Part shown: piece after piece, positions 41,019 to 49,580 of the stretch
Position numbering within the stretch: the first letter of the stretch is position 1
How the letters are laid out: each line of letters opens with the position of its first letter
Origin: VMSU01 sp031400755
GTDB taxonomy: Bacteria > Desulfobacterota > Desulfobulbia > Desulfobulbales > VMSU01
Assembly (NCBI GenBank): GCA_031400755.1
Contig: JANNQL010000046.1
Span: forward strand, 5,004 to 69,003
Length of the DNA: 64,000 nt
Direction of reading: 5' to 3'
The notes under the pieces: generated by a model
Database searches by the model: none
The model's input: the letters and a program-made list of their open reading frames with translations, nothing else
What the model was told of the DNA's origin: nothing
Translations under genes and position numbers: made by a program

Positions 41019-41696
41019 ATGACCGCTACTCGCCAGTTCCTGTTGCTCACCCTCACCATCCTGTTTCAGGCATTTGTCTGCCAAGCCGCCGTAGCTGCCG
41101 ATCTTACGCCGCTGGCCATTGCCCAGAAAATTCAAGAGACCTATGCCAAGACCCAGACCCTGCGGGCCGACTTCCAGCAAACCACCTCCAGTCGGATGAG
41201 CGCTCGGGAGCGCCTTGGTTCCGGGACCATGGTTCTTGCCAAGCCTGGCCTGATGCGCTGGGATTACAGTGAGCCGGATCAGCAGGTCTTTGTCTGTGAC
41301 GGCCAGAAGATTTCCATGTATTTTGCCAAGGAACGGCAGATGATGGTCACCCCGGCCAATGACTACCTGGAATCCGATGTCACCTATTCCTTTTTTACCG
41401 GCAAGGGCGATATCCAGCGGGATTTTGTCGTGGCCGGGCCTGAGGAGGAGGACATCGTCGACGAACCCAAGGCCGCCTATCAACTCAAGCTGACCCCGAA
41501 ACAGGGTCATCCCCAGATTGACTTCATCAATCTCTGGGTTGATCGGGACACCTTTTTGCTCAGTAGGCTCAAGGTCACCGATAAGTTCGGGACAGTGACC
41601 GATCTGGTCTTTTCCAAGGTCAGCACCAACCTGGAGGCCCCGGCGACGATCTTCCATTTTACCCCGCCGGAGGGCACGGAGATCATCGATAAATGA
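41019..41696 (+). CDS. lolA: Outer-membrane lipoprotein carrier LolA
   Basis: The 225-residue product has a signal peptide (to about 28, AVAAD) and the LolA pattern: IAQKIQETYAKTQTLRADFQQTTSSRM, GSGTMVLAKPGLMRWDYSEPDQQVFVCDGQKISMYFAKERQMMV, then L.PKQGHPQIDFINLWVDRDTFLLSRLKVTDKFGTVTDLVFS. LolA ferries lipoproteins across the periplasm. The family is variable, but both N-terminal and mid motifs agree. Its start is overlapped by GTAACCGTTCA, which resembles the MITE end. It overlaps the phosphoesterase gene by 4 bp. Confidence 0.93.
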   Translation: MTATRQFLLLTLTILFQAFVCQAAVAADLTPLAIAQKIQETYAKTQTLRADFQQTTSSRMSARERLGSGTMVLAKPGLMRWDYSEPDQQVFVCDGQKISMYFAKERQMMVTPANDYLESDVTYSFFTGKGDIQRDFVVAGPEEEDIVDEPKAAYQLKLTPKQGHPQIDFINLWVDRDTFLLSRLKVTDKFGTVTDLVFSKVSTNLEAPATIFHFTPPEGTEIIDK

Positions 41697-42190
41697 GGAT
41701 TGCCATTCTCTCCGACACCCATGACAATATCCCCAACCTACGGGCGGCAGTAACCTATTGCAATGCCTATTCAGTCACCGTCATCATTCATTGCGGCGAT
41801 TTGATTTCGCCATTCATGTTGCCGGTGCTGGCTGAGTTCGGCGGGGCGGTACACTTGATTTACGGTAATAACATTGGCGACCAGCACCTGATTTCCCAGC
41901 GCTGCGGCACCTCATTTCCGACGCTTACCCATCACGGCATCCTGGGGGCCATTGAGGCGGGCGGTCTGACGATCGCCTTTACCCATTATCCGGAGATGGC
42001 GCGGGGCTTGGCTTGTCAGGGGCGCTTCCAAGTGGTCTGTTGCGGACATAACCATCGCTATGGCGCCGAGCGCCTGGGCGATTGCCTGCTGATCAACCCC
42101 GGCGAGTTGTTGGGTGCAGAGCCTGACCCCCCGTGTTTCGCCATTCTGGAGACAGCCACCATGGAGGTGGAGCGGGTGGAAATCTCGTAA
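41693..42190 (+). CDS. YfcE/MJ0936-type metallophosphoesterase
   Basis: The 165-residue product has the complete metallophosphoesterase motif set: SDTHDN (Asp8, His10), HCGDLI, YGNNIGD, the late THYPE and CGHNHRYG. Members cleave phosphodiesters with two metal ions. The physiological substrate is unknown. It is coupled to lolA by ATGA overlap. An inverted GTAACCGTTCA sequence pair (41009-41019 and 42225-42235) brackets these two genes exactly. Confidence 0.92.
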   Translation: MRIAILSDTHDNIPNLRAAVTYCNAYSVTVIIHCGDLISPFMLPVLAEFGGAVHLIYGNNIGDQHLISQRCGTSFPTLTHHGILGAIEAGGLTIAFTHYPEMARGLACQGRFQVVCCGHNHRYGAERLGDCLLINPGELLGAEPDPPCFAILETATMEVERVEIS

Positions 42191-42192
42191 AT

Positions 42193-42235
42193 TCTGAGGT
42201 ATCTGTTTCATTTGTTGCCCCTTGTGAACGGTTAC
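42193..42235. repeat. 43-bp repeat ending TGAACGGTTAC
   Basis: This sequence, TCTGAGGTATCTGTTTC then GCCCCTTGTGAACGGTTAC, matches 54370-54411 with one indel and few changes. Its end resembles the MITE ends (GTAAGCGTTCA). It lies just after the phosphoesterase stop. Confidence 0.55.
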
Positions 42236-42294
42236 GAAATCTCTGATGCCAGACGATAGCAGTCAGATAAAACAATAAAGAGGATGGAGAAATC

Positions 42295-43497
42295 ATGTCA
42301 GAAGAGTTGAGTTTTGCCCAATTGCTTGAAGAGACCTACGCCAAGCCAGCCAGCCTGGAGGCTGGTCAGAAGGTCAGCGCCACGGTGGTGCGGATCAGTA
42401 AAGAGTGGGTCTTTATCGACTTAGGGAGCAAGAGCGAGGGCTATTTCGCCTTGAGCGAAGTGGTTGGTCCTGACGGCCAGGTCACCATCAAGGAAAATGA
42501 TCAGGTGAGCGCCTATTTCCTTGGTTCCGGCAAGGGCGGCATGCAATTTACCACCAGACTCGGCAAGGGCTCCGAGGCCAACGCCCACCTGGAAGAGGCC
42601 TATCGCGGCGGTATCCCGGTGGAAGGTCTGGTAGAGTCGGAGATCAAGGGTGGTTACGCCATTAAGATCGGCGGCAGCAGCCGGGCTTTTTGTCCGTTCT
42701 CGCAGATTGGCCAGAACCGGGTGGCGAGCGAAGAGGTTGTCGGCCGCAACCTGGCCTTTCGAATCATTGAATTTGGTGAAGGCGGCAAGAACCTTATTGT
42801 CTCCCACCGGGCCATTCTCGAGGAGGAGCGGCGGATTAATTTCGAGCGCTTGAAAGAGACCTTGATTGAGGGGGCAGTGGTCAGCGGTACGGTCACTTCA
42901 ATCCGTAATTTCGGGGCCTTTGTCGATATTGGCGGACTGGAAGGCCTGCTGCCGGTGTCGGAGGTGTGCTGGGGCCATGTCGAGGACATCAACGAGCGCT
43001 TACGGGTCGGGCAGCATTTGGATGTGGCGGTCATGAAGCTGGACTGGGAGAACGAGCGTTTCTCCTTCAGCCTCAAGAACGCTCAAGCAGACCCCTGGGC
43101 CATGGTGACGGTCAAATTTCCGGAAGGGTCGGTGCATCAGGCCAAGATTGTCCGGCTCATGAACTTTGGTGCCTTCGCCGCACTTGATGACGGCATCGAC
43201 GGCCTGCTCCACATCTCGAACCTCAGTCGTGGCCGCCGGATCAATCATCCCCGCGAGGTGGTGCAGGTCGGCCAGGAAGTTGAGGTCAGGATTGACGCGA
43301 TCAAGCTTGATGAGAAGCGGATATCCCTTTCCCTCACTGCCCTTGACAGCCAGGAGGCCCCGGAAGCGGGCCGTGACAAAGACGAGAACCAGGAAAACCG
43401 TCAGGAGTTTCGCCAGTTTCAGCAGGAGAAAAAAGGCGCCAAGCAGCAGTCGATGGGCACCTTAGGGGAGATGCTGGCCGCCAAGCTCAAGAAGTGA
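42295..43497 (+). CDS. Four-S1-domain RNA-binding protein (ribosomal protein S1-like)
   Basis: The 400-residue product has four S1 domains (about 22-90, 107-175, 190-262, 277-350), recognisable by G..V.G.V..I...G.FVD.G...G..P.SE patterns, most clearly in the third (VVSGTVTSIRNFGAFVDIGGLEGLLPVSEV) and fourth (AKIVRLMNFGAFAALDDGIDGLLHISNLS). A Glu/Gln/Lys-rich tail follows. Genuine S1 of this phylum usually has six domains, so this may be a second S1-like translation or RNA factor. AGGATGGAG precedes the ATG. Its 3' end overlaps the Fic gene by 11 bp, convergently. Confidence 0.9.
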   Translation: MSEELSFAQLLEETYAKPASLEAGQKVSATVVRISKEWVFIDLGSKSEGYFALSEVVGPDGQVTIKENDQVSAYFLGSGKGGMQFTTRLGKGSEANAHLEEAYRGGIPVEGLVESEIKGGYAIKIGGSSRAFCPFSQIGQNRVASEEVVGRNLAFRIIEFGEGGKNLIVSHRAILEEERRINFERLKETLIEGAVVSGTVTSIRNFGAFVDIGGLEGLLPVSEVCWGHVEDINERLRVGQHLDVAVMKLDWENERFSFSLKNAQADPWAMVTVKFPEGSVHQAKIVRLMNFGAFAALDDGIDGLLHISNLSRGRRINHPREVVQVGQEVEVRIDAIKLDEKRISLSLTALDSQEAPEAGRDKDENQENRQEFRQFQQEKKGAKQQSMGTLGEMLAAKLKK

Positions 43498-44617
43498 TCG
43501 GGCATTGCAAGACGATTTCGTAGCTGGTGCTTCTGCCGCCGCCTAACCGTTTTCGCACGAGGCCTTTTGCCTCAAGATCGGTCAGGTCGCGGCTGGCGGT
43601 GACTTTACTGCATTTGCACATCCCGGCGTATTTACGGGTCGTCATCCCGCCCATAAACTGATCCCCTGCCTCTAAAAGACGATTCATAACCTTCTGCTGT
43701 CTGGCGTTCAACGCCGCTTTGCCATGCCGGTGCCAGAACTGCGTTTTGTTGACAACCTGCTCAATGATCCATTGCGACTTATGCAGGGCCGTGATCAGCG
43801 TCTGCACAAACCAGAGCAGCCAGTCCGTGAGATCTAATCCCCCCCGACCAGCTCCTTCAAGCAGACGGTAATACTTTTTTTTGTCCAGGCTGACCTGCTT
43901 GGAAAAGGAGATGACCTGCATCAACAGGGGAAAACTCCTGGCCAGCAGCGCGTCGGTTATCGCCCGTCCGATCCTGCCGTTACCATCATCAAAGGGATGG
44001 ATCATAATAAACCACAGGTGGGCGATGCCGGCCTTGAGGATTGGGTCAGAGTCATTGGTCTGATTGACGAAGGATAGGAATTGGCTCATGTCCTGATCGA
44101 GCCTGTCCCTGGGCGGGGCGACGTAGTGCACGCGTTCCCTGTCAACCGGGCCGGAGACAATCTGCATCTGTTCCGAACCGCGATATCCGCCAACCTGGAT
44201 CTGGCGCAAGCCGGAATAGCCGGTGGGGAAGAGCGCTGCCTGCCAACCGCAAAGCCTTTCTTTGGTGAGCAGTTGGCCGGAGTTATTCCTGGCGTCCAGC
44301 AACATTGCCACCAGACCATCACTCTGACTATCCGAGTCGTCTTCTCCTACCGGCAAGCCAAGCTGTTTGCGGACCGAGGCCCGGACCGAACTGCGCCGCA
44401 GGGCCTCTCCTTCGATGGCCGAGGTCTCCATGGCATCATCGGCCAGCACCGTTTCCCGAGCATCAAGCAAGACCGGATATGCCAAGGTGCGGCAGGTCGC
44501 TTCAAGAGCGCCGATCAGCCGTGCGGCGGTCGCTATCGATGCCAGTAAGCGCTCGCTATCGTAGCAGAAGTTGGGCCAGGAAGGCTGTTGCCAGATCCAT
44601 TGTTGATCGTTTTGCAT
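43487..44617 (-). CDS. Fic family protein
   Basis: The 376-residue product has the intact Fic motif HPFDDGNGRIGR (207-218, catalytic His207), an N-terminal autoinhibitory motif TSAIEG (65-70, Glu69) preceded by ETSAIEG-type helix, and a C-terminal winged helix (about 300-376; MTTRKYAGMCKCSKVTASRDLTDLEAKGLV). Fic enzymes attach AMP from ATP to protein hydroxyls; the inhibitory helix keeps them off until released. The DNA-binding tail suggests autoregulation. Two 12-bp direct repeats lie upstream. Confidence 0.92.
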   Translation of the reverse strand: MQNDQQWIWQQPSWPNFCYDSERLLASIATAARLIGALEATCRTLAYPVLLDARETVLADDAMETSAIEGEALRRSSVRASVRKQLGLPVGEDDSDSQSDGLVAMLLDARNNSGQLLTKERLCGWQAALFPTGYSGLRQIQVGGYRGSEQMQIVSGPVDRERVHYVAPPRDRLDQDMSQFLSFVNQTNDSDPILKAGIAHLWFIMIHPFDDGNGRIGRAITDALLARSFPLLMQVISFSKQVSLDKKKYYRLLEGAGRGGLDLTDWLLWFVQTLITALHKSQWIIEQVVNKTQFWHRHGKAALNARQQKVMNRLLEAGDQFMGGMTTRKYAGMCKCSKVTASRDLTDLEAKGLVRKRLGGGRSTSYEIVLQCPITS

Positions 44618-44621
44618 GGCT

Positions 44622-44666
44622 TATTCATATCATATTGTATGCGATTAGGCGAGCTATTCGTATCAT
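44622..44666. promoter_or_regulatory. Direct repeats upstream of the Fic gene
   Basis: TATTCATATCAT (44622-44633) and TATTCGTATCAT (44655-44666) differ at one base and are 33 bp apart, three helical turns. They lie 4-49 bp upstream of the Fic start and may be binding sites for its C-terminal winged helix. Confidence 0.4.
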
Positions 44667-44841
44667 GGCACTTGCAGTGCTCGTAACCCTGTCCCAATCC
44701 TGTCACTATGTGGCTCTGAAAAAATGTTTCACGATTTCTACTTTTGTTCCGAAGAGAAGGGCAGAAACGATTCTAGTGGCCGAAAATCGGCAAAAAAAGA
44801 TTCTCCATATGGGTTCGACAATCAGTAAGAGGGAGAAGGGT

Positions 44842-45948
44842 ATGCAATCACTTTTTGGCGGGGTTAAGCAGGTTGCCAAGAAAACACCTTTATGGCTGTT
44901 CTTGACATTTTTATTGTTATCGTTTTCTGCGATGCCATCTAAGATGGTTTATGCCGCCATCCTGCCAACCAAGACATTTCATCGCTTTGCCAACACGCAA
45001 GGCTATCTCCTTGCAGAAGATGCCTCCAGCACAGGATGGGATGCCTTTCCCGAGCATGGCAGGGTCTGGTTAGGGTGGGCAAACGGGTGTGGCAGATGGG
45101 CCTATATGCCTGACCCGTTGGTCAACAGCGATTGGTTCAGATCCGGTTACTCGACCAGACTTTCAAACAGCTACCCTTATTCCTTCACCTTTTATCCACA
45201 ACCGGACAATGTACAATTGGATATTAACATCATTTCAGACAATCCACCCAATGCCTCATGGATTGCTGCTGCATCGCCAGACCCAGGACTGCAAATAGTA
45301 ACGGTGCCGTCCCTTGGCATAATTACGGATATGGGCACCACCTTTCAATACACCGTCGATTTGACCAAGACGCCCTTGACGTCCACAACAAGGGTCTATA
45401 CAGACAAATTCGCCTATTACGTCACTGATTCAACGATAGAAACCCTGCCATCAGCATTGAGTGCCGAATGTGTCCTGGGAACGGTCTGCCATTATGGCGA
45501 CATGAACCGCAGCCGACTGGTTAATGTTACTGCGACAATAACCGACAGCAGAGTCGTCCTCGCCGCCGAAAGTGTACCGGTAAGGGCAAGCGGGATGTTG
45601 ATGCATGGCGGAGTGGTACAGGGTGGTGATACTTGTGCTACTGTTGATGCCAACCATAATATTGACATCCCCTGCATCAGTGTTGCAGGGCAGTTCTATC
45701 ATGTTGAACTCAATGCTTATCCAACCCAGTCTGATCCTTCTGGCGATTATTGGTCGCTTGGGCCTTTTAGTCAAACCATTGATAATGGCAGTTGCGCCTC
45801 CTTCAACAGTGAGACAATGACGGTGGGCCTGCCATGCGTCTCGGTCAATAGTACTGAATACTCAATGAGCCTGAACTATTATGTGAATATGGCAGACCAT
45901 AATGGTTTGTACTGGTCATTGGGTGCTGTCCAGCCGCTTACTTACTGA
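44842..45948 (+). CDS. Secreted protein with tandem Cys-paired repeats
   Basis: From ATG 44842 (GAGAAGGG upstream) the product is 368 residues with a signal peptide (about 1-36, VYAAI). The middle is beta-rich and aromatic. Two related units of about 50 residues close the protein: CATVDANHNIDIPCISV...YHVELNAY...DPSGDYWSLG and CASFNSETMTVGLPCVSV...YSMSLNYY...DHNGLYWSLG; each has a Cys pair. No known family is recognised. Base composition is AT-richer than the neighbours, pointing to transfer. An upstream in-frame ATG at 44809 is possible; the longer open frame runs antisense to Fic. Confidence 0.75.
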   Translation: MQSLFGGVKQVAKKTPLWLFLTFLLLSFSAMPSKMVYAAILPTKTFHRFANTQGYLLAEDASSTGWDAFPEHGRVWLGWANGCGRWAYMPDPLVNSDWFRSGYSTRLSNSYPYSFTFYPQPDNVQLDINIISDNPPNASWIAAASPDPGLQIVTVPSLGIITDMGTTFQYTVDLTKTPLTSTTRVYTDKFAYYVTDSTIETLPSALSAECVLGTVCHYGDMNRSRLVNVTATITDSRVVLAAESVPVRASGMLMHGGVVQGGDTCATVDANHNIDIPCISVAGQFYHVELNAYPTQSDPSGDYWSLGPFSQTIDNGSCASFNSETMTVGLPCVSVNSTEYSMSLNYYVNMADHNGLYWSLGAVQPLTY

Positions 45949-45971
45949 TACCTCCCTCTCTGCGTCAAGTT

Positions 45972-46016
45972 GGCAATCGGTAATAATTAATGCCGACTGA
46001 AAAACCGGGGATTGCC
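45972..46016. terminator. Hairpin between convergent genes
   Basis: GGCAATC (45972-45978) pairs with GATTGCC (46010-46016); GGT and ACC inside can extend the stem. It lies between the stop codons of the secreted protein and the aminotransferase genes. Confidence 0.4.
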
Positions 46017-46018
46017 TT

Positions 46019-47200
46019 TCATCTTTTCGCCACCCGCATCGCCTTGGCAAAGGCCGCAGCCGAACGTTCGATGGTCTGGTCCTCGACGCAGAAGGCCAGC
46101 CGGAAATAGCCCGGGGCGCCAAAGCCGCGGCCCGGCACGGCCAGAACCAGATTTTCCTGCAGGATGGCGATGAATTTTACTTCGTCGGCCAGCGGCGATT
46201 TCGGGAAGATGTAGAAGGCCCCTTTCGGCGGCAGGAAATCATAGCCGCAGTCGCTCAGCATCCGGCAGAACAGCTCCCTTCTCCGCGCATAGATGGCGCA
46301 ATCAACCGTCACCTCCTGTAATTCAGACACCACCCGCTGCATCAAGGCCGGGGCGTTGACAAAGCCTAAGATGCGGTTGGCGAGCGTCATGGCGTCCAGT
46401 AACTCGGCCCGGCTGTCGATCTCCGGGTGGCAGGCGATGAAGCCGATGCGCTCGCCGGGCAGGGAGAGGTCTTTGGAAAAGGACGAGACAATGATGCTGT
46501 TCTGGTAATTTTTGAAGATGCTCGGCACCGTGTGATTGTCAAAGACGATCTTGCGGTAGGGTTCGTCGGCCAGGAGATAGATGGCGCCGAATTTCTCGCT
46601 TGCCGCCTCCAGGATATGGCCCAGCTTATGAATGGCCTCAGCCGAGTAGATCTGGCCGGTGGGGTTGTTGGGGCTGTTGATGATGATGGCCTTGGTCTTG
46701 GCATTGATGGCCGCCACAATCGTCTTCAGGTCGAGATCGAAATCTTCGGTCGTGGCCACGACCCTCGTCACCCCGCCATGGTTATCGACATAAAAGTTAT
46801 ATTCAACAAAGTAAGGCGCGAGGATGATGACCTCGTCCTCTGGGTCAAGGATTGCCTTCAGCGCCACGTTCAGGCCGCCGGCGGCGCCGCAGGTCATTAA
46901 GACATCGCCCCCGCCAATGGTGACGCCCTGCTCGGCGGAGACCCTGGCCGCCAACTTCTCCCGGACAAAGGGATAACCGCCGTTCGGCATATATTTATGG
47001 AGGCCTGGGGACTCATCCGCCGCCAGCCTCCGTAGGGCTTGATCGAATTCCGGCGGCGGCGGCAGGTCCGGGTTGCCCAAGCTGAAATCAAAGACCTGGT
47101 CAACGCCGTACTGCGCCTTCATCTTGACGCCCTCTTCAAACATTTTGCGAATCCATGAGGCCCGTTGGCCGAACTCACGCATTTTTTGGGAAATAGCCAT
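46019..47200 (-). CDS. Class I/II PLP-dependent aminotransferase
   Basis: The 393-residue product has the class I aminotransferase features: FSLGNPDLPPP near the N-terminus, Y.PNGGYPFVREKLA, NSPNNPTGQIYSAEAI, LLADEPYRKIVF and the PLP lysine in SSFSKDLSLPGERIG. It converts an amino acid and a 2-oxoacid pair; specificity (aspartate, alanine or aromatic) cannot be set. Its start is 16 bp after the YfiR-like gene, in the same direction, so it is probably co-transcribed with that signalling operon, an unusual companion. Confidence 0.92.
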   Translation of the reverse strand: MAISQKMREFGQRASWIRKMFEEGVKMKAQYGVDQVFDFSLGNPDLPPPPEFDQALRRLAADESPGLHKYMPNGGYPFVREKLAARVSAEQGVTIGGGDVLMTCGAAGGLNVALKAILDPEDEVIILAPYFVEYNFYVDNHGGVTRVVATTEDFDLDLKTIVAAINAKTKAIIINSPNNPTGQIYSAEAIHKLGHILEAASEKFGAIYLLADEPYRKIVFDNHTVPSIFKNYQNSIIVSSFSKDLSLPGERIGFIACHPEIDSRAELLDAMTLANRILGFVNAPALMQRVVSELQEVTVDCAIYARRRELFCRMLSDCGYDFLPPKGAFYIFPKSPLADEVKFIAILQENLVLAVPGRGFGAPGYFRLAFCVEDQTIERSAAAFAKAMRVAKR

Positions 47201-47216
47201 GATCTGCTCCTTCTAA

Positions 47217-47867
47217 TTATTCATCTTGGACGCTAATTGCGGTTTTCAGTAACTGAGAACTGAGGCGCAGGCCAGCCGCTACTGCCGCTTTACGGTTGAC
47301 ATGATAGCGGATTCGGTCCTGTTGCTCAAGCATGGTGATCATGACGCCTGCCGACAGAAAGGTGTCCGTGTCGCCAACGGTCAGGACCGGGGCAGATCTG
47401 AGGCCGGCGATGATCTTTTCTAGGGCTGGTTTTTCCGAGGGGCTGATAAAAAGGACATTGCAGGCACTGAGGTCCATGCCATCCACATAATTCCCGAAGT
47501 GCATAATGCGGATGGTGGTCTTGTTAGTTTTCGGCAGGTTATTGGTCAAGTCTTCCAGGGCCTGGTTCATGGGGGAGTCGCCGACCACACCGATCACCAT
47601 GGTTAATGCCGGGTCAGGTCGTTTGGCGTTATTTGGCCAGGTGACAAACTGCAGGAAGTTGTAGAGGTAGACCGCTTTCAGTTGTTCTTGCTCAACCCGT
47701 GGGGAAAAGCCATGGCTGATCTGTAGAAAAGGAGGCGCCCAAAGCAGAAGACTCACGAGTATAATTCCGCAACGGACCAGGCGTGGGCAGCAGCATAAGA
47801 TGCCGGACAGAGAACGGCTCTTGTCGGCGGCATACTTGCATTTATGGATGGATAAAAAGGAGTTCAA
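47217..47867 (-). CDS. YfiR-like periplasmic protein (DUF4154)
   Basis: The 216-residue product has an N-terminal hydrophobic export segment (about 31-53) and a DUF4154/YfiR domain: EQEQLKAVYLYNFLQFVTWP, IGVVGDSPMNQALEDL, CNVLFISPSEKPALEKI, PVLTVGDTDTFLSAGVMITMLEQQDRIRYHVNRKAAVAAGLRLSSQLL. YfiR in Pseudomonas holds the CHASE8-containing cyclase YfiN inactive in the periplasm. Here the kinase just upstream in the operon has the partner-type sensor, so an equivalent control is likely (inference). The spacing is 12 bp. Confidence 0.9.
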   Translation of the reverse strand: MNSFLSIHKCKYAADKSRSLSGILCCCPRLVRCGIILVSLLLWAPPFLQISHGFSPRVEQEQLKAVYLYNFLQFVTWPNNAKRPDPALTMVIGVVGDSPMNQALEDLTNNLPKTNKTTIRIMHFGNYVDGMDLSACNVLFISPSEKPALEKIIAGLRSAPVLTVGDTDTFLSAGVMITMLEQQDRIRYHVNRKAAVAAGLRLSSQLLKTAISVQDE

Positions 47868-47879
47868 TGCCCTTGCCTG

Positions 47880-49502
47880 TTAGTCGTTAATTGGTAAGTC
47901 CATGAATGGCACATTGTGGTGCAGCTCCAGCGGACCGGCGGTACTGTCTGTTCGGCCCTCTTCCTGCAAGACCGGGAGTCGTAAAACAAAAGTCGTTCCT
48001 TGATTGCTGGTGGAATCGATCAGGATCTCTCCGTGGTGGTTTCTCATGATGCCATAAGATATCGACAGTCCGAGGCCTGTCCCTTTTCCCACCTGTTTAG
48101 TTGTGAAGAAGGGGTCAAAAATCTTATTTCGGACGGAGTCTGGGATGCCGCAACCACTATCGCGAAAGCTGATATTGACCGTGTTGCCGTCCAGCCAGGT
48201 CTTGATCCAGATAGTCCCTTTGCCGGTAATGGCCTGGATGGCATTGCGCAGGATGTTCATGTAGACTTGGTTCATTTGGTCCTGAAGACAGGGGACGGTT
48301 GGCAGAGAAGGGGCGAATTCCCGGCGTATTTCAATGCGGTTTTTCAGTTCATAGCGGAGGAGAGTGAGGACCATTTCGATCTCCTGGTGAAGGTCGGTAG
48401 GCGTGAACCGTCCGTGACTTGGGCGGGCAAACGTATTGAGGTCTGAGACGATTTTAGCTGTTCTTTGCACCCCAATCTCAGCATTGTTGAGCAGAATTTC
48501 TATCTTTTGGACGATTTGATGGGTATTGGTGAGGTCGGCTGGCGGTTGCTCCTTATCTCCGGCAAGTTGATCTGCCAGTCTTTGGGTCAGCCGGGCGACG
48601 GAGGGGATGGCGCCGGCAATGAAGTTGATATTGTTGTTAATCTCATGGGCAACGCCGGCAACCAGGTGCCCCAAGGCAACCATCTTCTCGGACTGGACAA
48701 GTTGTTCTTGGCTCTTGGTCAGGTCACTCAAGGCCTTCTGCAGTTCCTCAGTTCGGGTGGCCACCCGTTTCTCTAAATGCTGGCTGTGGGTCTCAAGCTG
48801 GGTGTATGAATCCTCTAATTGCTGGCTCATGTCGATAAAGGCCCTGGCCAGCATGCCCACCTCGTCTTGGGTCTTGACAGAGACATCATGGCGCGCCCCA
48901 AAATCGCCAGAGGCCAGACGTTGTACAGCTCGGGTCAACGTCAGTAGTGGGCTGGAGATGACCTTTTGCAGGAACGAGGCGAGAAGAAACGCCGCCAGCA
49001 GGGCGACTATTCCTGTCCCGGTCAGGATGTATATGCCTTTTGTTTTGCTGATCGCGATGTCCTGGCTATTGTCATACAAGACGATCCTGCCGATAATGGC
49101 GCCATCTTTCTGGGTGATTGGGTGTTGAATTTTGAGAAGCTTATTGGAGTCAAGGCTGATTTTTTGTCTGGCGGACGATGGGTCGGCAATGGAAGGGGCA
49201 TTGTCATAAGCGGCAAAAAGGTTGTGGTCTTTATCGTAGAGGCGGACGGCAATGACCGACTGGCGGTTATGCAGGGAGCTCAGCACTGTTTCCGCATCTT
49301 CCGGGACATTGAAGAGGAGCGCTGCCGTGCAGTTGTGTCCTACGATGTCGACAAGATTTCCCAGATCCCGAAGGTAGGCCATCTGGAAGTGCTGGGTCAC
49401 CAGAAAGTAGAAAATCAAACAGACGAGCAGTACCGTCATGGTGCTGGTTGTCATCAGCAGCATGGTCAGTTTTTTTTTGATAGTTGAATTGCTCGGGGGC
49501 AT
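47880..49502 (-). CDS. Histidine kinase with CHASE8-type periplasmic sensor
   Basis: The 540-residue product has a membrane helix (about 11-32), a periplasmic segment VGHNCTAALLFNVPEDAETVLSSLHNRQSVIAVRLYDKDHNLFAAY typical of CHASE8, a second helix (about 160-182), HAMP (about 184-236), coiled coil, H-box HLVAGVAHEINNNINFI, then an ATPase domain (N box MNILRNAIQAI, DSGCGI, FFTTKQVGKGTGLGLS). In YfiN the same sensor drives a GGDEF domain; here the output is a kinase. It sits between the TonB receptor and YfiR-like genes. Confidence 0.9.
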   Translation of the reverse strand: MPPSNSTIKKKLTMLLMTTSTMTVLLVCLIFYFLVTQHFQMAYLRDLGNLVDIVGHNCTAALLFNVPEDAETVLSSLHNRQSVIAVRLYDKDHNLFAAYDNAPSIADPSSARQKISLDSNKLLKIQHPITQKDGAIIGRIVLYDNSQDIAISKTKGIYILTGTGIVALLAAFLLASFLQKVISSPLLTLTRAVQRLASGDFGARHDVSVKTQDEVGMLARAFIDMSQQLEDSYTQLETHSQHLEKRVATRTEELQKALSDLTKSQEQLVQSEKMVALGHLVAGVAHEINNNINFIAGAIPSVARLTQRLADQLAGDKEQPPADLTNTHQIVQKIEILLNNAEIGVQRTAKIVSDLNTFARPSHGRFTPTDLHQEIEMVLTLLRYELKNRIEIRREFAPSLPTVPCLQDQMNQVYMNILRNAIQAITGKGTIWIKTWLDGNTVNISFRDSGCGIPDSVRNKIFDPFFTTKQVGKGTGLGLSISYGIMRNHHGEILIDSTSNQGTTFVLRLPVLQEEGRTDSTAGPLELHHNVPFMDLPIND

Positions 49503-49580
49503 CTTTAGTCGATTGAGGCAAGTGTCAGTCGTTGGATAGAGGTGGTGCAGAGGGTGGAGGCATTTTCTGTTCGTAACGCA

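Noticed and set aside
44305..44841. Upstream extension of the secreted Cys-repeat protein
   Set aside because: It runs antisense to the Fic gene; the signal peptide and ribosome site place the start at 44842.
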